This document shows, one piece after another, positions 49,363-62,804 of a stretch of 64,000 bases of DNA (the first letter of the stretch is position 1; every line of letters starts with the position of its first letter). Source of the stretch: Glandiceps talaboti. Lineage: Eukaryota > Hemichordata > Enteropneusta > Spengelidae. The translations under genes were made by a program, and so were the position numbers. The notes beneath the pieces were generated by a model. The model was not told the DNA's origin and did not search any database. It worked only from the letters and a program-made list of their open reading frames with translations. Location of the stretch: contig NC_135556.1 in assembly GCF_964340395.1 (NCBI RefSeq), positions 19,389,642-19,453,641 of the forward strand. Direction: 5' to 3'.

Positions 49363-49869
49363 GTTGTTGCTTTGTCGATGTTTGCAAGCTTTTTACCGTG
49401 TCCGAGAAAAATATGCGTATTTATGATCATGTATGATGTAACTTACAACCGAATTTCACAACAATCGCGTGTTAATACTTCAATTTCGACATGCACGGGC
49501 GCCGGGCCAATGTTTGCTTAAAATCATACACGTTGATAGAGCATGGCTGCCATCGTATCACGCATTAGTCGTCCCCCGACTGCAGAGACTGTGTGTATGC
49601 AGCGAGTCACCTTGTTGTTGTTGCAGTTAGCATGAAATTTGCCCTCTATGGTGGGTGCCGATGATGATGATGACGCAGTACGTGACATTTTACGATAACT
49701 TGACGTCATCATGCTCAACTGTTTGCGACGTGTCGTAAAGCGGTACATAGCAGTGGTATTGCCAACTAGTCACTAAAGGCTGCTGTATTTCCCACGCCGG
49801 TGTATCAAAACCTTTATCCCTTGAATTTACATTTTATTGGAACTTCATACTTAATAAGACTATATAGCA
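49363..49869. promoter_or_regulatory. Divergent PGM2-STARD10 promoter interval
   Basis: Only 507 bp separate the two start codons, which point away from each other. The interval contains a perfect CRE palindrome TGACGTCA at 49701-49708, a second TACGTGAC-type site just left of it, and several CpGs, unlike the AT-rich surroundings. A shared bidirectional promoter is inferred. No TATA box is obvious. Transcription starts cannot be placed. Confidence 0.6.
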
Positions 49870-52800
49870 ATGCCTATGGAAATTGGAGAAGTCAGAGTTC
49901 CAGATGACGAAGATTTTAGAGAGTTTATCAAATTAGCCGAAGACCACGGAGGCTGGACACAATGTTACTCAAAAAGTGGTGGGACAACAGTATGGACTCA
50001 GGAGGGAAAAACGTCAGCAATAAAAATGTTTAAGGTGAGAAGGAATCCCTTATGTAATAGTTATCAAACGTGTACATCGTAATATTAGTTTTATGAAGAA
50101 AAATACGAGAAACTTGGTCTTGTTACGTAACACTGAGTTGCCAAGTGAACTTGTTTACGGTCTGAAGTGTAAGTGGTTGATTACGCAGCGGCGTTAGCGT
50201 TCGGCGAAGCGCTTCAGCTGTGGCGTGTGTACGTGTGTTCATTTATCGGAGTATATTCGCACCTTCACATCTAAGCCGTTTAGATATGACATTGTTTTCT
50301 CGTTGATCAAGAGAAATTAGAGTCGAACATAATTACAGCTTGTTCAAGCTCTGTGTAGCTGGAAGTTGTTGGGCGGAACGATAATTCAATATGGAGTGAT
50401 ATTACAAAGCACGGCTTCGCCGGTGCTCAACTGCTGGAAACCTTTTAGAATGTAATGTACGCGTGTCATCAGGGAGGCAGGTGTAGCATAACAGACAAAT
50501 GACCATAAACCGTTAAACGTCATAAATGTATGTAGTATGTAGGTCATACAACCGGTTGTATTACCACGTAGCGGGGACTTCATTCATATTGATACATTAC
50601 ATTTCATATAGTGGTTGCCAACATTATTGAAATAAGTCTTTTCAACGTGAACAACCAACAAGTGGAATCGCACACAGCTAGCTAGGGCAGCTCAAGCATT
50701 TCAAATGTAAAGAGATTTGTTAAAATTGTTACAACAAATTCGTACAGTAAAAATGTAAATGACTGACTAAAATATAAGGAAATTGATATTAAACAAGGGA
50801 AGTTGAACTGAATGATTTCATTTGATCAAAAAAGCTTCGGTAAATTTCCCTTTTTTTTGTTAGAGATTAATTAATAACCACATTTGTTTGTTGATAAGGA
50901 AGAAAAGTCAAGTGGTGATGGAATATATTATATGAATATAGCTTCTGTCATATCATGTATTGAAAATATCTTGTCATCTTAAGATTTTAGACATTGCTTA
51001 CACTGGTAATGTTTTAATGAATGCAGACAATGTTTGTATTATCTGTAGAGCTGGATATTATTGATTACCAGTGTGGTAGCTGTTATCCTGTTTTATTGTA
51101 CGGATTACAGTGTCACTATGTACGTCATAGAGTGGTCAATGTGAGTGGGAGGGCACAGTCAAAAGTCATGAATGACTCATGTTAATGCTGGTACTATGTA
51201 AAATTAATGCATACCGTGGGATTTAAATGTTGTCCGTGTCATCTCAGATAGAAATTAGTCAACGTTGGTTTTATTTGTTATCTCTTTCCATCCCATCTTT
51301 TACTGGTTGAGTGTAATGTGTGTTATATATATATTGTATTTACCTATATTGTACACGTGGAAGTGAACCTTGTCATCTCATTGTTACATAGATAAGATAA
51401 GATAAGATAACACTTTATTTTAGCCGTTTAGAAAATTTTACATTTCTAATTTGGTATTTAAACAAAATAAAGTTAATAATGATCTATGAAATATAAATAT
51501 TAAAATATATAGTAGTTCTAGTGTGTGTCTATTGACTACATGTATCATCCAGGTATATGTAGAGAGCGGTTATAATATCCTTATGTTTTGATTGTAGTAT
51601 ATATCTAAATTGCTCTCCTCTATCTAAGTTTATAAAGTTTGAGTTGAGGGTAGTGATAATACTAAACATTTTTTCTCTTTGTTTTGTATATAATTTACAA
51701 TGAATTAGATGATGTCTTACATGTAATGTCTGCCGTGAGGTTTTTGAACTCTGGAGTCACAGCAAAGATAATACTAGTGAACTGATCTACATATGTGTTC
51801 ATCAGATTTTATCACTGCATTGCTGTAAACAAAACTTAGTAGATAAGTTATACATAGAAGATAAAAATCAGAAGTAAAACAGGGATTTTTGGATTTCCAG
51901 ATGACAGATCAATAGAAATAATAAAAAATTATGTACAAATCAATTCAGTGTTTGTAAAGTCAAATTTATGTGAAATGTTGACATTTGGCAAACTTCATGA
52001 AGCCACAAAACTATCTGAACTACTAGACATTTGGCAAACTTCATGAAGCCACAAAACTATCTGAGCTACGAGACATTTGGCAAACTTCATAAAGCCACAA
52101 AACTATCTGAGCTATGAGACATTCAAGGCAAACTTCATGAAGCCACAGAACTATCTGAACTACTAGACATTTGGAAAAGTTCATGTCCTTGATGAAAGTG
52201 AAGCCACAGTAGATTTAAGGGTGTACATGTTTTTGTATTATGACTACAATCAATAGTATTTTATGATGCAGTAAGGTTAACATTAATTGTTATCAGTATT
52301 CAAATTATGATGATGAGCTGTATTCAAATTACATAATTAATTCACAATTATAATAATTACCTGTATCATTCAAAGTATGATAATTATTCATATTGCGATA
52401 ATTAACTTTCTTCAAATTATAATGTGTAGTATTGATTGTTAGTAATGGTGAATGAAGATCATAACAGAGACGAGATTATTGACCAGCATGCAGTGCTGGA
52501 ATCACATACTGTTAAATAGGAAGAAATAAACAACACAGAGACCATTTGGAAAACAGTGGAAAACCTGAACTGGTCACTCACACAGAAAAAAAAAATATGA
52601 TAAAATAAAATAAAAAATCTACATACCCCACCTATTCTAAAATCGAGCGTAATTGGAACCACACAATTTTTTTATTAGACCTAATTATAATTATAACTTC
52701 CAAAACAAATTATCAAAAGTTGAAATCTCATTGTTAAACATAGACCCTACAAGTACATAACATAGGGTCTATGTAATGGTTTTTTTTTTAAAGTTGAATG

Positions 52801-55800
52801 GGGGAATGATTGTATCAGTGAGGTCAGAGGTCAAGAACAGAATATTGCATAATTGCTGGGGGTATCACTGTAATTGAACACATCATATCCAGAATATATA
52901 TAAGCATAATTGCTGGCATATACTAAAATCTGGTCTGGCCTCTTGGAAAATTAATTGAAATACAGTCAACAAAATGGACCTTACACTACTGCAAGGGTCG
53001 GTTTTCTGTCCTATTTCTTGAAGCGCTGATGCAAAAATTGAAGTACATGTAAATGCTAACTTGTCATTGTAATTGAATGTATTGGATAAAAAGATTTATT
53101 CATAAATCTAACCTTTAAATATACAAATTGTGTATGTATAGTTGAATTTGTTTAGTACATATATTCTGAGACTTTCATCAGAGGTTTGCAATTTCAGTCC
53201 TCAGTGGATCAAATAAATATTGTGTCTCTGTATAGTACAAATGTAAATGACTTACATTTTATTTTTGTAAAGAAATCTTATTTTCAAAAGTCAAATTTGA
53301 CATTTTATAATTAAATATGGTGACTTGATCTTCTGTGATTGGGTGACCTATTTTATTACAATTACATGTAATGAATATATGACAATGGTATTTGTACATA
53401 ACATATGAAAAGATGACAGCCTAGAGACTCGTTGTTGAGTTAGTATGTCTAGTTAGATAGCCTAGTTTCTGTACTAACTGTTGAGTCAGTATGTCTAGTT
53501 AGATAGCCTAGTTTCTATACTAACTGTTGAGTCAGTATGTCTAGTTAGATTTTAATCTAACAAGATGAACACAATGGAATGAGATTTTAAAGATTATTAC
53601 TTGGTACACATATGACAAGCTGAGACAAGATACGGACATTGAACTACAGTGAATGGACATTGAAGTACAGTGAATGGACACACCCATAAACAGCAAGATG
53701 TACAATACACTAATATTTTACTAGTATTTGATATCATTAGCTTGGGCCAAATTATGTAAGATGTTACTATCTTGTTACCATGGTGACTTATGATTGGTGA
53801 TTTTAGACCAAGTCTGTCAATAAAGTAAGTTGAAGTACAGCCTAACCTTCTGGATGCTACAATATTTTATTCCTTTGGTATATATAGATGCACTTCCAAA
53901 TATAATATTTATCTAAATGAAAACTCCTTGTCATGACATAAGAAATACATTAGTGAGCTATAAATGATATTTACTTTCCTGTGTCATACGATTAAATGCA
54001 CAATATTTATCTTAACAGTCTTTCTGAATTTCTTTCACATGTAATTAATGATGACTAGATTTTGTATAGAATCAACATTCGGCTAGCTCACAAGCACTCC
54101 CTCTGTTAGGGAAAGCTGTCAATAGCCTTTCATTTTTCTGGAATAGTTAGATGGCTGTGAAGCTTACAGAGTAATATATGACCTTCCCACCACACCACAA
54201 CCAACTAATTAATTATGTCAGGGACCTGATTACAAGCAAGTACAAGTTATGATTGAAAGACCCTACCCTTCAGTAAAGAGAGGAATCATCCTGTGTGCTA
54301 AAAGAAGATTGAAGTGATGGATACAGTGTTTTGTCAATTTTACAGTGAGGAACCATATTTTAACTGTACATTTACCACATAATTTGTGGGCGATGCTATG
54401 ATTAACCAAGTTTGCATATTAATACTCTAATTATCAGAATTAGGTTGAATTTGAGTTAGAGAGCCATCAATAATTCACATTAATTTGTCATGCTTCAGTT
54501 CATTGGAATGGCTGTCAACGGAAAGAAAATATGAAATTGAGTTAAATCTTTATGCTTGATAGATGTTATTATCTATATGAACATACAATTACGTATTATT
54601 CCCCAATATTTGTCTTCGTTCAGCCAATGAAAAAACAAGTGACCTAAGGGGTCTTTGTTACTACAAGTCGCTAGATGAGTAGTGACAACCCTTTAGATCA
54701 CAAGTATTCTGGCTGAATGAAGAAAAATAGTGGAGAATATCATAATTATACCAGCAGTATCAAAGAAAAATCAGGGAAAATAATGGCAATTTTGAACGTT
54801 TTGACTCATATTTCGAACACAGGTTACCAGGGATATAGATGTGCATTGTCGTGACATAGAACGACCAGCTCATATCATCATGGTATTATACACAGTGGGT
54901 ACTGATATTACTTCTCATCAGTAGATGACAATTGAAATTCTGATGATCAGATTACAATGTAGGTATAGTGTTTCTATAAAAGAGAGTTAAAGCAATTATG
55001 AACAAATTTAGATTTAAATTGCAGTTGTGTTTTCAAATATGATCAACTTCAGGTTTTCAACCATCACAGACCATAAAACAGATATTGATCAACTCATAAA
55101 AATTGTCTAAAACTTTATTCTTGTTCAACAAAGTTTACCAAAGTTGCTTTGAATACTCATAGAAAACTGATGAAAAACTCATGGAAAATCCTGGAATTTT
55201 ATTTGACTTTAAGTGTGAGTCCTGGACCTGGTTTCTGGTTACTCATGGAAAGAATTGAAATGTCTTGAAAAGGACCTGGTCGCTGGGTACCCATGGAAAG
55301 ACCTGAATTGACTTGAAGTGGACCTGGTTCCTAGCCACCCATGGAAATACCTGAAATGACTTGAAATGGACAGTTCTTGGCTACCCATAGAAAGACCTCA
55401 GATGTCTTGAAATGGACCTGGTTTCTGGATACAGTAATATGTCTACTGGCATAGTGAATGAGATTCCATTGTCATCCTTTCATCAATATCATAACATAAC
55501 TACATTGCTGTCACTAATCATACTAGCAGGTAGACATATTTCATACATGTATATGTCTAAACATGCACATCCTGCTGTGGTCCTGCCTCTTGCATGAGAG
55601 ACAAAAATCCTCTAACATTCCTTCACACTTATAATGTTATATATATGCACATGAATAGGTATACAAATTGTCAAAAGATAAAACGAAACAATGTAAGAAT
55701 GGTCCAAATAGCTAACTCTTTGTCAGCCAACAGGTAGAGTACAAAGAGGAGTCAGTTAGTTATATGTGAATCAGTACCATCATGTCCTAGCTTGTTGATA

Positions 55801-58800
55801 TCTCACAGTATTGTTATTTTCATCTTGCAGAATTATTTCAACAATTTTTACAGTTTTGAAGATAAAACGAAACCAGAGAAAAGTCGTATGTTCCAATAAC
55901 AATTTAATAGCACTTATTTTTGGTGTAAATTCCTGAAGGAAAAGTTTAGTTTGCTCATGTTGTCGGGTCTTCAAATTATAGTGCTTATTCCATACATGTC
56001 ATTGTACAGTAGTGGATGCTACCTTACATGTAAAGTAGCTTCTAGACTATCGAGCATTTGTGCTAACTTTCAAAAGCAATCGTAGGTCACATAGGTGAGG
56101 CGGGTTCACTGCACTCAGTAGGGACTGTGAACAGAGGTGCTCCATCATCTTTTGTCTTTCATTGGTAATCTTCCAAATGAAGATTTGAGGTCTTTCAATA
56201 TTGTGCAGTTATGTGATATTTAAGTTAACAATACACAGTAATGAAACTGAAGGTTATATCTGACATCAATACTTGCCATGAAAAAATCTGATATCACGTT
56301 TGTATTCCATCTGATGTATACATACATAATTTACATTGATGACATCATAGATCAGATATTTGTGAGACTATTCAATATCCATATTTGGTCAAAAGTAACT
56401 TTCAATATTTTCTATAATTGCTTGATCAGTATGTGTCATCATAAATACATATTTGACTTTGAGATTTAAGAGGGACTGACGGGAGTATTAGTATTGTGGC
56501 ATTAGAGGTGAAATTCTTGCAACATTGCAAGGTGAACAACTCCGAAAGCATTTGCCAAGAATGTTTTTATTAATCAAGAACAAAAGTTAGATGTTTGAAG
56601 ATGATTAGATACTGTCGTATTTCTAACCATAAATGATACCGACTGGCAGTCTGCTGGTGTTATTTCCATGACCTGGAGGGCAGCTTCCGGGAAACCAAAG
56701 TCTTTGGGTTCCGGGGGAAAGTATGGTTGCAAAGCTGAAACATAAAAACAAGTTTTCATGTAGTTGTGTTTTGCTTGATAATGATATTGTGTAGCTTTGG
56801 ACATTATCTATTACAGAAACACCAGGTTTACCCATCATACATGTGTTGATTAGGATATCTCATTGTAGGTTTGTTATACATTACCTGTAGTACTTTAGAC
56901 ACTGCAAATGTATAACTCACAAAATAATGTGTATTTGCTTGCTCATGGCAATCAGGAATGATACAAGGTTTGATACATATAATGACATATAATATTATTA
57001 GTGTCAGTAACTTGTCAAAGTATAAACACTACTGGATCCTGAATCCTATAACCATGGTTACTGATTAAAACACTACACATTATAACAGTCATTATAACAA
57101 TCGAGTGCCACTGTTACTGGTGAAGTTTAAACTGAAATTATTTATTTTACAAGATGATTAACTTCCCCATGATAGAAACAAACTGATAAAAGCTTGCCTC
57201 AACCTTCAACAGAGGCACACCTTGTTGTTTTTGTATCAGTTATCTTGTTGTCTGTACCTAATTTGTCCTTACTGCAGTCTTTAGCTCACTTCATTCAAGC
57301 AAACGCATCAATGTGGTTTTTTTGCCAGTTGTAGTATCAGGAATGGAGCTCCAGTAGACAGAATGTTGTAGCAAAGATGACAAGACACTTGAATGCTTAC
57401 AACTAAATTCAACCAAGCAACCAAGTTTATAGCTGCCTCAAACTGTGCTAAAACTACTAGTAGTACTACTAGCAATTATCACAGTGTAATCTTTCACTCC
57501 TTGGTGTTTGGTTGTAAGCAAATTGTGCAGATAAGACTAGCTAGCCTACCCATACAGTAAACTAACAACTTCACAAAAACAGTGAGTGGTGTTACAAACT
57601 ACGTGTGAGTGTGTAGTGATAGCAATATTTATCCGATTAATAGTTCATCTTTCCAGTATTGATTACTGAGGTAGACTTTATTATTTTAAAAAGAGAGGAA
57701 CTCATCACATGTAGGTAGTTTTAGAATTACAGCTCATGTTAGGCAAACCCAAATGGTTGAAATAATTCTGTTGTGATGAACGGAACAAAAGAATATACTG
57801 AATAATGGAGAAATTGAAGCTGTACCAAGATTTTCAACCAGGAAAAGAGATGTCCTGAGATAATACAAATTGCTACAATGAGTCAATTAGCAAACAAATA
57901 GATAAACTTATCAAATAATACCTTATCAGTGGTACTTGAAAACAGGAAAGTGTTAAAGAACATAGAGTAGTTTTATTAGATAATATCTTATGTTGTTTTT
58001 CTTTCCCCAGTTTATATCTTTGGTTTTTTTATGTACCAGATTTATTTGTTAATATACATTTTATCTAATTGTTTGTGATGTATGTGTTCAATTTTACTAC
58101 CAATGCTGCTAACATACAAGTAAGCCCTTGATTAAAAAATAATGCAATGAATAAAGAAATAAAACAATAATTAACTGCAATACATGTAGTTGATGTACAC
58201 ACCATATGTTATTATAAAAATTGTTTCAAATCTGTAATACTTCAATTAATAGTCATAGCGTCAAATTACTACCAAACTAGAGAGAGTATGGAGTGTCAAT
58301 TGGGTGACACAATGTTTTTTTTTATGTTTCACACAATACAGCACTGATAGCACACATAAAATGATATATATTATCTGAGATAATCTCACAACGAACACAA
58401 ATATTAACAGTTTTGTGTTTGAATCTTCCTTGTTTCATATAACAGTGATGTTGATTTGTGTTCATCATAGTGAGAAAAAATGTATTATTTTATATATATA
58501 TATGTTATCAGTTTCTGTATTTTGTTTTTGTAATTCATAACAAAAAATATATGAAACTGTAAAAAAACATTGTGACACCATATTCAAACTCTAGTATCCA
58601 CAGGTTTGGTAATCACGATAACAAATACAGGCAACCAGTACAAATAAAATGATCGTAAAAATGAAATTGTTGGAAATCTGCAAACCCGTAGACATAATAA
58701 ATTACTACACGTGTACAAGTATTTGTAATTGACTCAAGTAGTGTTATGTGTTTTTACAGCTGTATATAAACTCATAGTTTGCATACATGGATTCACGTCA

Positions 58801-60507
58801 TAACTGTATTGATGAACCATTCTGTTTGTACATATACAAAATGTAGTCTGGCTGGAACCACACTGTAGAAAACACCATGTGGTTTTATTCTGTTGAAATA
58901 CTGAAGGACAGCTTTCAGTGTTCATGTGGTCATATGTTTTGTGGACGTTTTTCTCTTATCCACAGTGTGGATGTTGTTATAGCAATTACAGTAGCGGAAG
59001 TACGTCACTGACTGGTCACCTGACGTCAGTCTGCAAATAATAATAGGATATACCTACTAGTAGATCATTGTGAATGGAGTCTTTTGACATCGTACATCAT
59101 GGGAGGGGAGAGTTGAAGTAGGAAGACTCATTACTCAACAAGATTTCTATTCATCCAGTTATTTTTATCATTTCAGCGATAAATTTTAATATTTTAATAT
59201 TAAATAATCTCCATTCATTCATTCATCAGTTTTTTTAAAGTTGAATTTAACATTTTTAATTGTTGAATTCATTCATTTATTTAAATTTGAATATAAATTT
59301 TACAGCTATATATTTTCCACTGTTATACAATCTGTTATTGTCATTGTAAAATGTCACATTGTAATCAGACTCTGCTTGTAAAATATGAAAAAAAATCAAA
59401 TTTTATTTGAAATAAATTATTGCATATTTTATGTAAAAAAAACTATATTTACAAATTAATGTTTACTCAAGTAATTAGTGAAATTGATTTTAAAAGCAAA
59501 CCAGGTCAATTAATTACACATGTAAAGTAATTCATATTTAATATGCACACATTGATAATTGGTATAAATTAGTTGCTAAAAATAACACAATAGATAAACA
59601 GTGGTCAATGATACTTGCCTACCCATTAGCTCTTTAATTGCTGTTAATTGATGTAACTAAGTGACCTTGTACTGTTTATAGAATGTAAGTCTGCACAAAT
59701 TAGGAATGAAGACAGCTGTCCATCCATCCATACACAGAGAATTAGACTGTGGTCAGAATTATGGAGGGGGGCTTGAAAGAAAGTGTGAGTTGAGTGGCCA
59801 CACATTATTTATGACTGGGGGGGGGGGGGGGGGGGGGGGGGGGGTGGCAGTTTCATAAATTTCTGTACATGGAATGGGAAATAATGATTTTTTTCAGTGG
59901 AGGAGAGGGTATGTCTTTTGTTATGTCTGTAATGTCAATCAGCAGAATAGAAATTTCTCTGTTTGTTTGTTGACATTACCATCAACATAAAACTGTCCAT
60001 CTCATTCAGAGTGTATGGCAGAAAGACAACAACAAAAATAAACCAAAACCAAGGAGAGAAGTGCGTAATAATGATTATGTACAGTTGTCATATGTCATAA
60101 TTACATAAGAGATGATCTTAAAAGACATTTTTATCGTAGACCATGTGAATTTTATCAACATTATACTTACATAATGTATGTCAGGAAAAAAACATACATG
60201 TATACATATATTTTACACGTCATTTGTCTTTTGCAACCAATGTGCTGTCAATGCTACTTACAATATGTAGATGTAAGGTGTTACATGTACATGTCTACAA
60301 TACAATCGATATCATACTAACATTTTCTCTATATATTTGATTTGACTCTCTGTGGCTAGGTTTATAGAAACTTTCCTGATATCCAAGCTGAGACTATGTA
60401 TGATGTACTACATGATCCAGACTACAGGAAACATTGGGACAAAGCAATGGTGGAAGGCAAAGAGTTGTGTATGATTAACCCAAATAACGACATTGGATAC
60501 TACGCAT
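49870..60507 (+). CDS. STARD10: STARD10-like START-domain lipid-transfer protein, 5' part
   Basis: Two coding exons are visible: 49870-50034 (55 codons, phase 0) and 60360-60507 (49 codons plus one base); later exons lie beyond the window. Exon 1 has VPDDEDFREF and GWTQCYSKSGGTTVWTQ, close to human STARD10 VPDDQDFRSF and its GW/VW motif. Exon 2 has ETMYDVLHDPDYRKHWD and NDIGYYA, also matching. STARD10 belongs to the PCTP group and moves phosphatidylcholine and phosphatidylethanolamine between membranes; the START domain forms a helix-grip lipid pocket. Start: ATG 49870 or the in-frame ATG two codons later; the first is used. The 10.3-kb intron is far longer than those of its neighbour PGM2. 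Donors are AAG/gtgaga and GCAT/gtaagt. Confidence 0.85.
51385..51790 (-). mobile_element. Possible LINE or SINE 3' end
   Basis: Read on the minus strand, a decayed sequence ends AATAAAGTG followed by (TTATC)n at about 51410-51390, the usual look of a non-LTR 3' terminus (signal plus short tandem tail). The body upstream (to about 51790) has no recognisable protein. Inside STARD10 intron 1. Confidence 0.4.
51965..52185. repeat. About 47-bp tandem repeat, 4 copies
   Basis: Units follow GACATTTGGCAAACTTCATG plus AAGCCACAAAACTATCTGA. Near-identical copies in STARD10 intron 1. Confidence 0.9.
53415..53550. repeat. 46-bp tandem repeat, about 3 copies
   Basis: Units share TAACTGTTGAGTCAGTATGT and CTAGTTAGATAGCCTAGTTT. 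In STARD10 intron 1. Confidence 0.85.
54586..54897 (+). mobile_element. Fold-back non-autonomous element, family F2, copy D
   Basis: The left arm has ATTATTCCCCAATATTTGTC and GTGACCTAAGGGGTC. The right arm is TAGTGACAACCCTTTAGATC and GGCTGAATGAAGAAAAATAG. The tail holds GACATAGAACGACCAGCTC and CATGGTATTATAC. Same orientation as copies A-C. Confidence 0.7.
55205..55440. repeat. About 50-bp tandem repeat, 5 copies
   Basis: Units share GGACCTGGTTTCTGG, TACCCATGGAAAGACCTGAA and TGACTTGAAATGGACC. In STARD10 intron 1. Confidence 0.85.
56463..56746 (+). pseudogene. 18S rRNA pseudogene fragment
   Basis: About 284 bp matches the central 18S rRNA segment in order: TTAAGAGGGAC, TAGAGGTGAAATTCTTG, GAAAGCATTTGCCAAGAATG, ATTAATCAAGAAC, ACCATAAATGATACCGACTG, TTCCATGACC, GGCAGCTTCCGGGAAACCAA, GTCTTTGGGTTCCGGGGG, AGTATGGTTGCAAAGCTGAA. 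Many differences are C-to-T or G-to-A at positions that are CpG in functional 18S genes, as expected for decay of a methylated, non-functional copy. Flanks show no 28S, ITS or further 18S sequence. It is a lone insertion in the STARD10 intron, likely by retroposition or repair. Confidence 0.9.
58993..59032 (+). promoter_or_regulatory. Intronic CRE/ETS-like cluster
   Basis: GCGGAAGTACGTCA (ETS core plus CRE-like half) at 58993-59006 is followed by TGACGTCA at 59021-59028 within an otherwise AT-rich intron. This could mark an internal promoter or enhancer of STARD10. No first exon can be shown. Confidence 0.3.
59818..59844. repeat. Poly(G) tract
   Basis: A homopolymer run of G, in STARD10 intron 1. 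Confidence 0.9.
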
Positions 60508-61734
60508 GTAAGTTGCACACTAACACTGCTATGTTGCATGTCATCAATTGCCTAAATGCACACTGGGAAGCTCATTAAAGTGGCACAAGCTGAGTTTGTA
60601 AGCTCTTTACTCAAGTGAAAATACCTACATAATAACATCGATTAACTATTGATATGATTCTAATGTTGATGCATGCTTTCTATAACATTACAATTGTCTT
60701 CTGGCATGTTAAAACAGTTGATTGCATAATTGGGATTTCGTGAACATTTTATATGTGTATACATAATAAATTAAGTCATCATAAGTTATAAATTATATCT
60801 TGATACCAGGTTTGAGTTCAGTCAATTGCAAGTGGTGGTTAAGTATACTCCATTAAGTACAATACTGCAGGTACCTTATAAATATATATATGCAGCATAA
60901 ACTATGCTTAAATGCGAGTAAGCTCAGCTTGTGCCCCTTTAAAGGTTATGACTACTATTCAGTGTTCATGTTAGCTTAACTTATTTCACATGTAACTGGC
61001 ACAGATGTAGTATCAAACTGAGAGTTTGGTTTGATTGAATTAAACGTTTTATTTCTAAACATGTAACATGTATTTTATACAACTAGTGACATCAGACTTA
61101 GATGAACAGAACCTAATACAAACAGGAAAAGTAAACAAATTAATTGGATGAACAACACTTGGAACAGCATGTGGGAACAGCAGAGACTTGTATTACATTT
61201 CATTGTTTGATAAGAACAGTTTTATAGCCTCTTTATGTGTGCATGAAGTGCCAGGGGAACTCAAAAATTGTTTGTGAACATAAAACGATTAGGTAAAGTG
61301 GCCATAAAACTATTCTTATCAAATGATGGAATGTAGTACAAGTCTCTGTACTTCCAACATGCTGTGCTAAGTGTTATTAAGTCCATTAAGTTGTTTGCTT
61401 TCCCTGTTTGTAACATTCTCTGTTCATCCACGATCTGATGTCAGCAGTTGTACTACACCAGCTAGTTTCAACAGTATGTTTTAGTCACTCAAAATGTCAT
61501 TGTAAGTGAATGAACATTCAACACCACCATGTCAAACTGTTGTGATAATTTAGCAATGCTAGTTACCATGGATCAGATAACTAATGCACCATGTCTAACT
61601 TTTGAATACCATACCATTCAGCACCCTTCTATCATTTTAAAACCAGGTTGATCTTAAATTATTTTCTTTATCTCTCTTTGTGAAATAATGTACCCATCTG
61701 TTCATCTGAAAGAGTTGGCTGGGGTCATGAGTAA

Positions 61735-62044
61735 GAGGGTATTTTAGGATGACTGTGGGATTGATATATGTACAGTGTATGACTTAACACGACTATGGGA
61801 TGACTATAAAATATGACTGTGGGATTCATACAGAACCTGTATATTGATACATGTACAGTGTATGACTGTAAAACACGACTACGAGATGACTAAAACATGA
61901 CAGGGATTCTTACAGAACCTGTACTATATTGATACATGTACAATGTATGACTGTGTAAAACATGACTACAATATATGACTGTACCTGTATATTGATACAT
62001 GTACAGTGTATGACTAAAACACAACTACAATGTATGACTGTAAA
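61735..62044. repeat. About 60-bp degenerate tandem repeat
   Basis: Units share GACTGTGGGATTCATACAGA, TATTGATACATGTACAGTGT and ATGACTGTAAAACACGACTA. About five copies, with deletions. Confidence 0.8.
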
Positions 62045-62425
62045 ACACTTTTCATAAAAATATGTTTGTGTGCCAACTGACTAGAAATTTTAGAATACTT
62101 TTCAGAAATATATGTTTGTAGGCCAACTAACAGGAAATTTTAAAACAGTTTTCATAAAAATATGTTTGTGTGCCAATTGACTAGAAATATTAGAATACTT
62201 TTCTTGAATGTATATTTATGGTCCGATTGACAGGAAATATTAGAATACATTTTATAAATATATGTTTGTGTGCCAACTGACTAGAAATATTAGAATACTT
62301 GCCAGAAATATATGTTTGTGTGCCAACTGACTAGAAATATTAGAATACTTGCCAGAAATATATGTTTGTGTGCCAACTGACTAGAAATATTAGAATACTT
62401 TTCTTGAATGTATATTTATGGGCCA
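62045..62425. repeat. About 61-bp tandem repeat, 6 copies
   Basis: Units share AAATATATGTTTGTGTGCCA and ACTGACTAGAAATATTAGAA. Two adjacent copies (about 62245-62370) are almost identical. Confidence 0.9.
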
Positions 62426-62804
62426 CATCCGTGAAACATGGAAATGAAACTAGATATCTAGGTAGTAGAAATGATTTATTTTTAGTGAAGACGTAAACAT
62501 CATGTTGTTGAAAAATTCTAATAATTTTTGTCTTTCTCTTCCAATATTGCTGTTTATATAATTTAATTGATGAAAGATTCTTATTAAACTGCTATTAAAT
62601 ATTCATCTATTAAAAGATTTACTTTTATATGTGACTATATTTGCTATTAACAGACAGGTGTTCTAGTCATTTGTTCATTTTTGGCCTTGACCCCCAGTCA
62701 TCAGTAGCATAACTGAATAAAAAATGACTTATTATATAGACTCCGTCAAATGACGGTTAACCTTAGGCTAATAGTCTCCATACTGAACATATGTGAGTTG
62801 CAAA

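Noticed and set aside
49524-49748. 74-codon minus-strand frame upstream of the PGM2 start (MYRFTTRRKQ)
   Set aside because: It is in the divergent promoter interval, has an in-frame stop before PGM2 and no recognisable homologue; probably 5' UTR or promoter DNA.
56574-56838. Minus-strand frames with YFPPEPKDFGFPEA
   Set aside because: They are the antisense of the 18S rRNA fragment, a well-known false protein.
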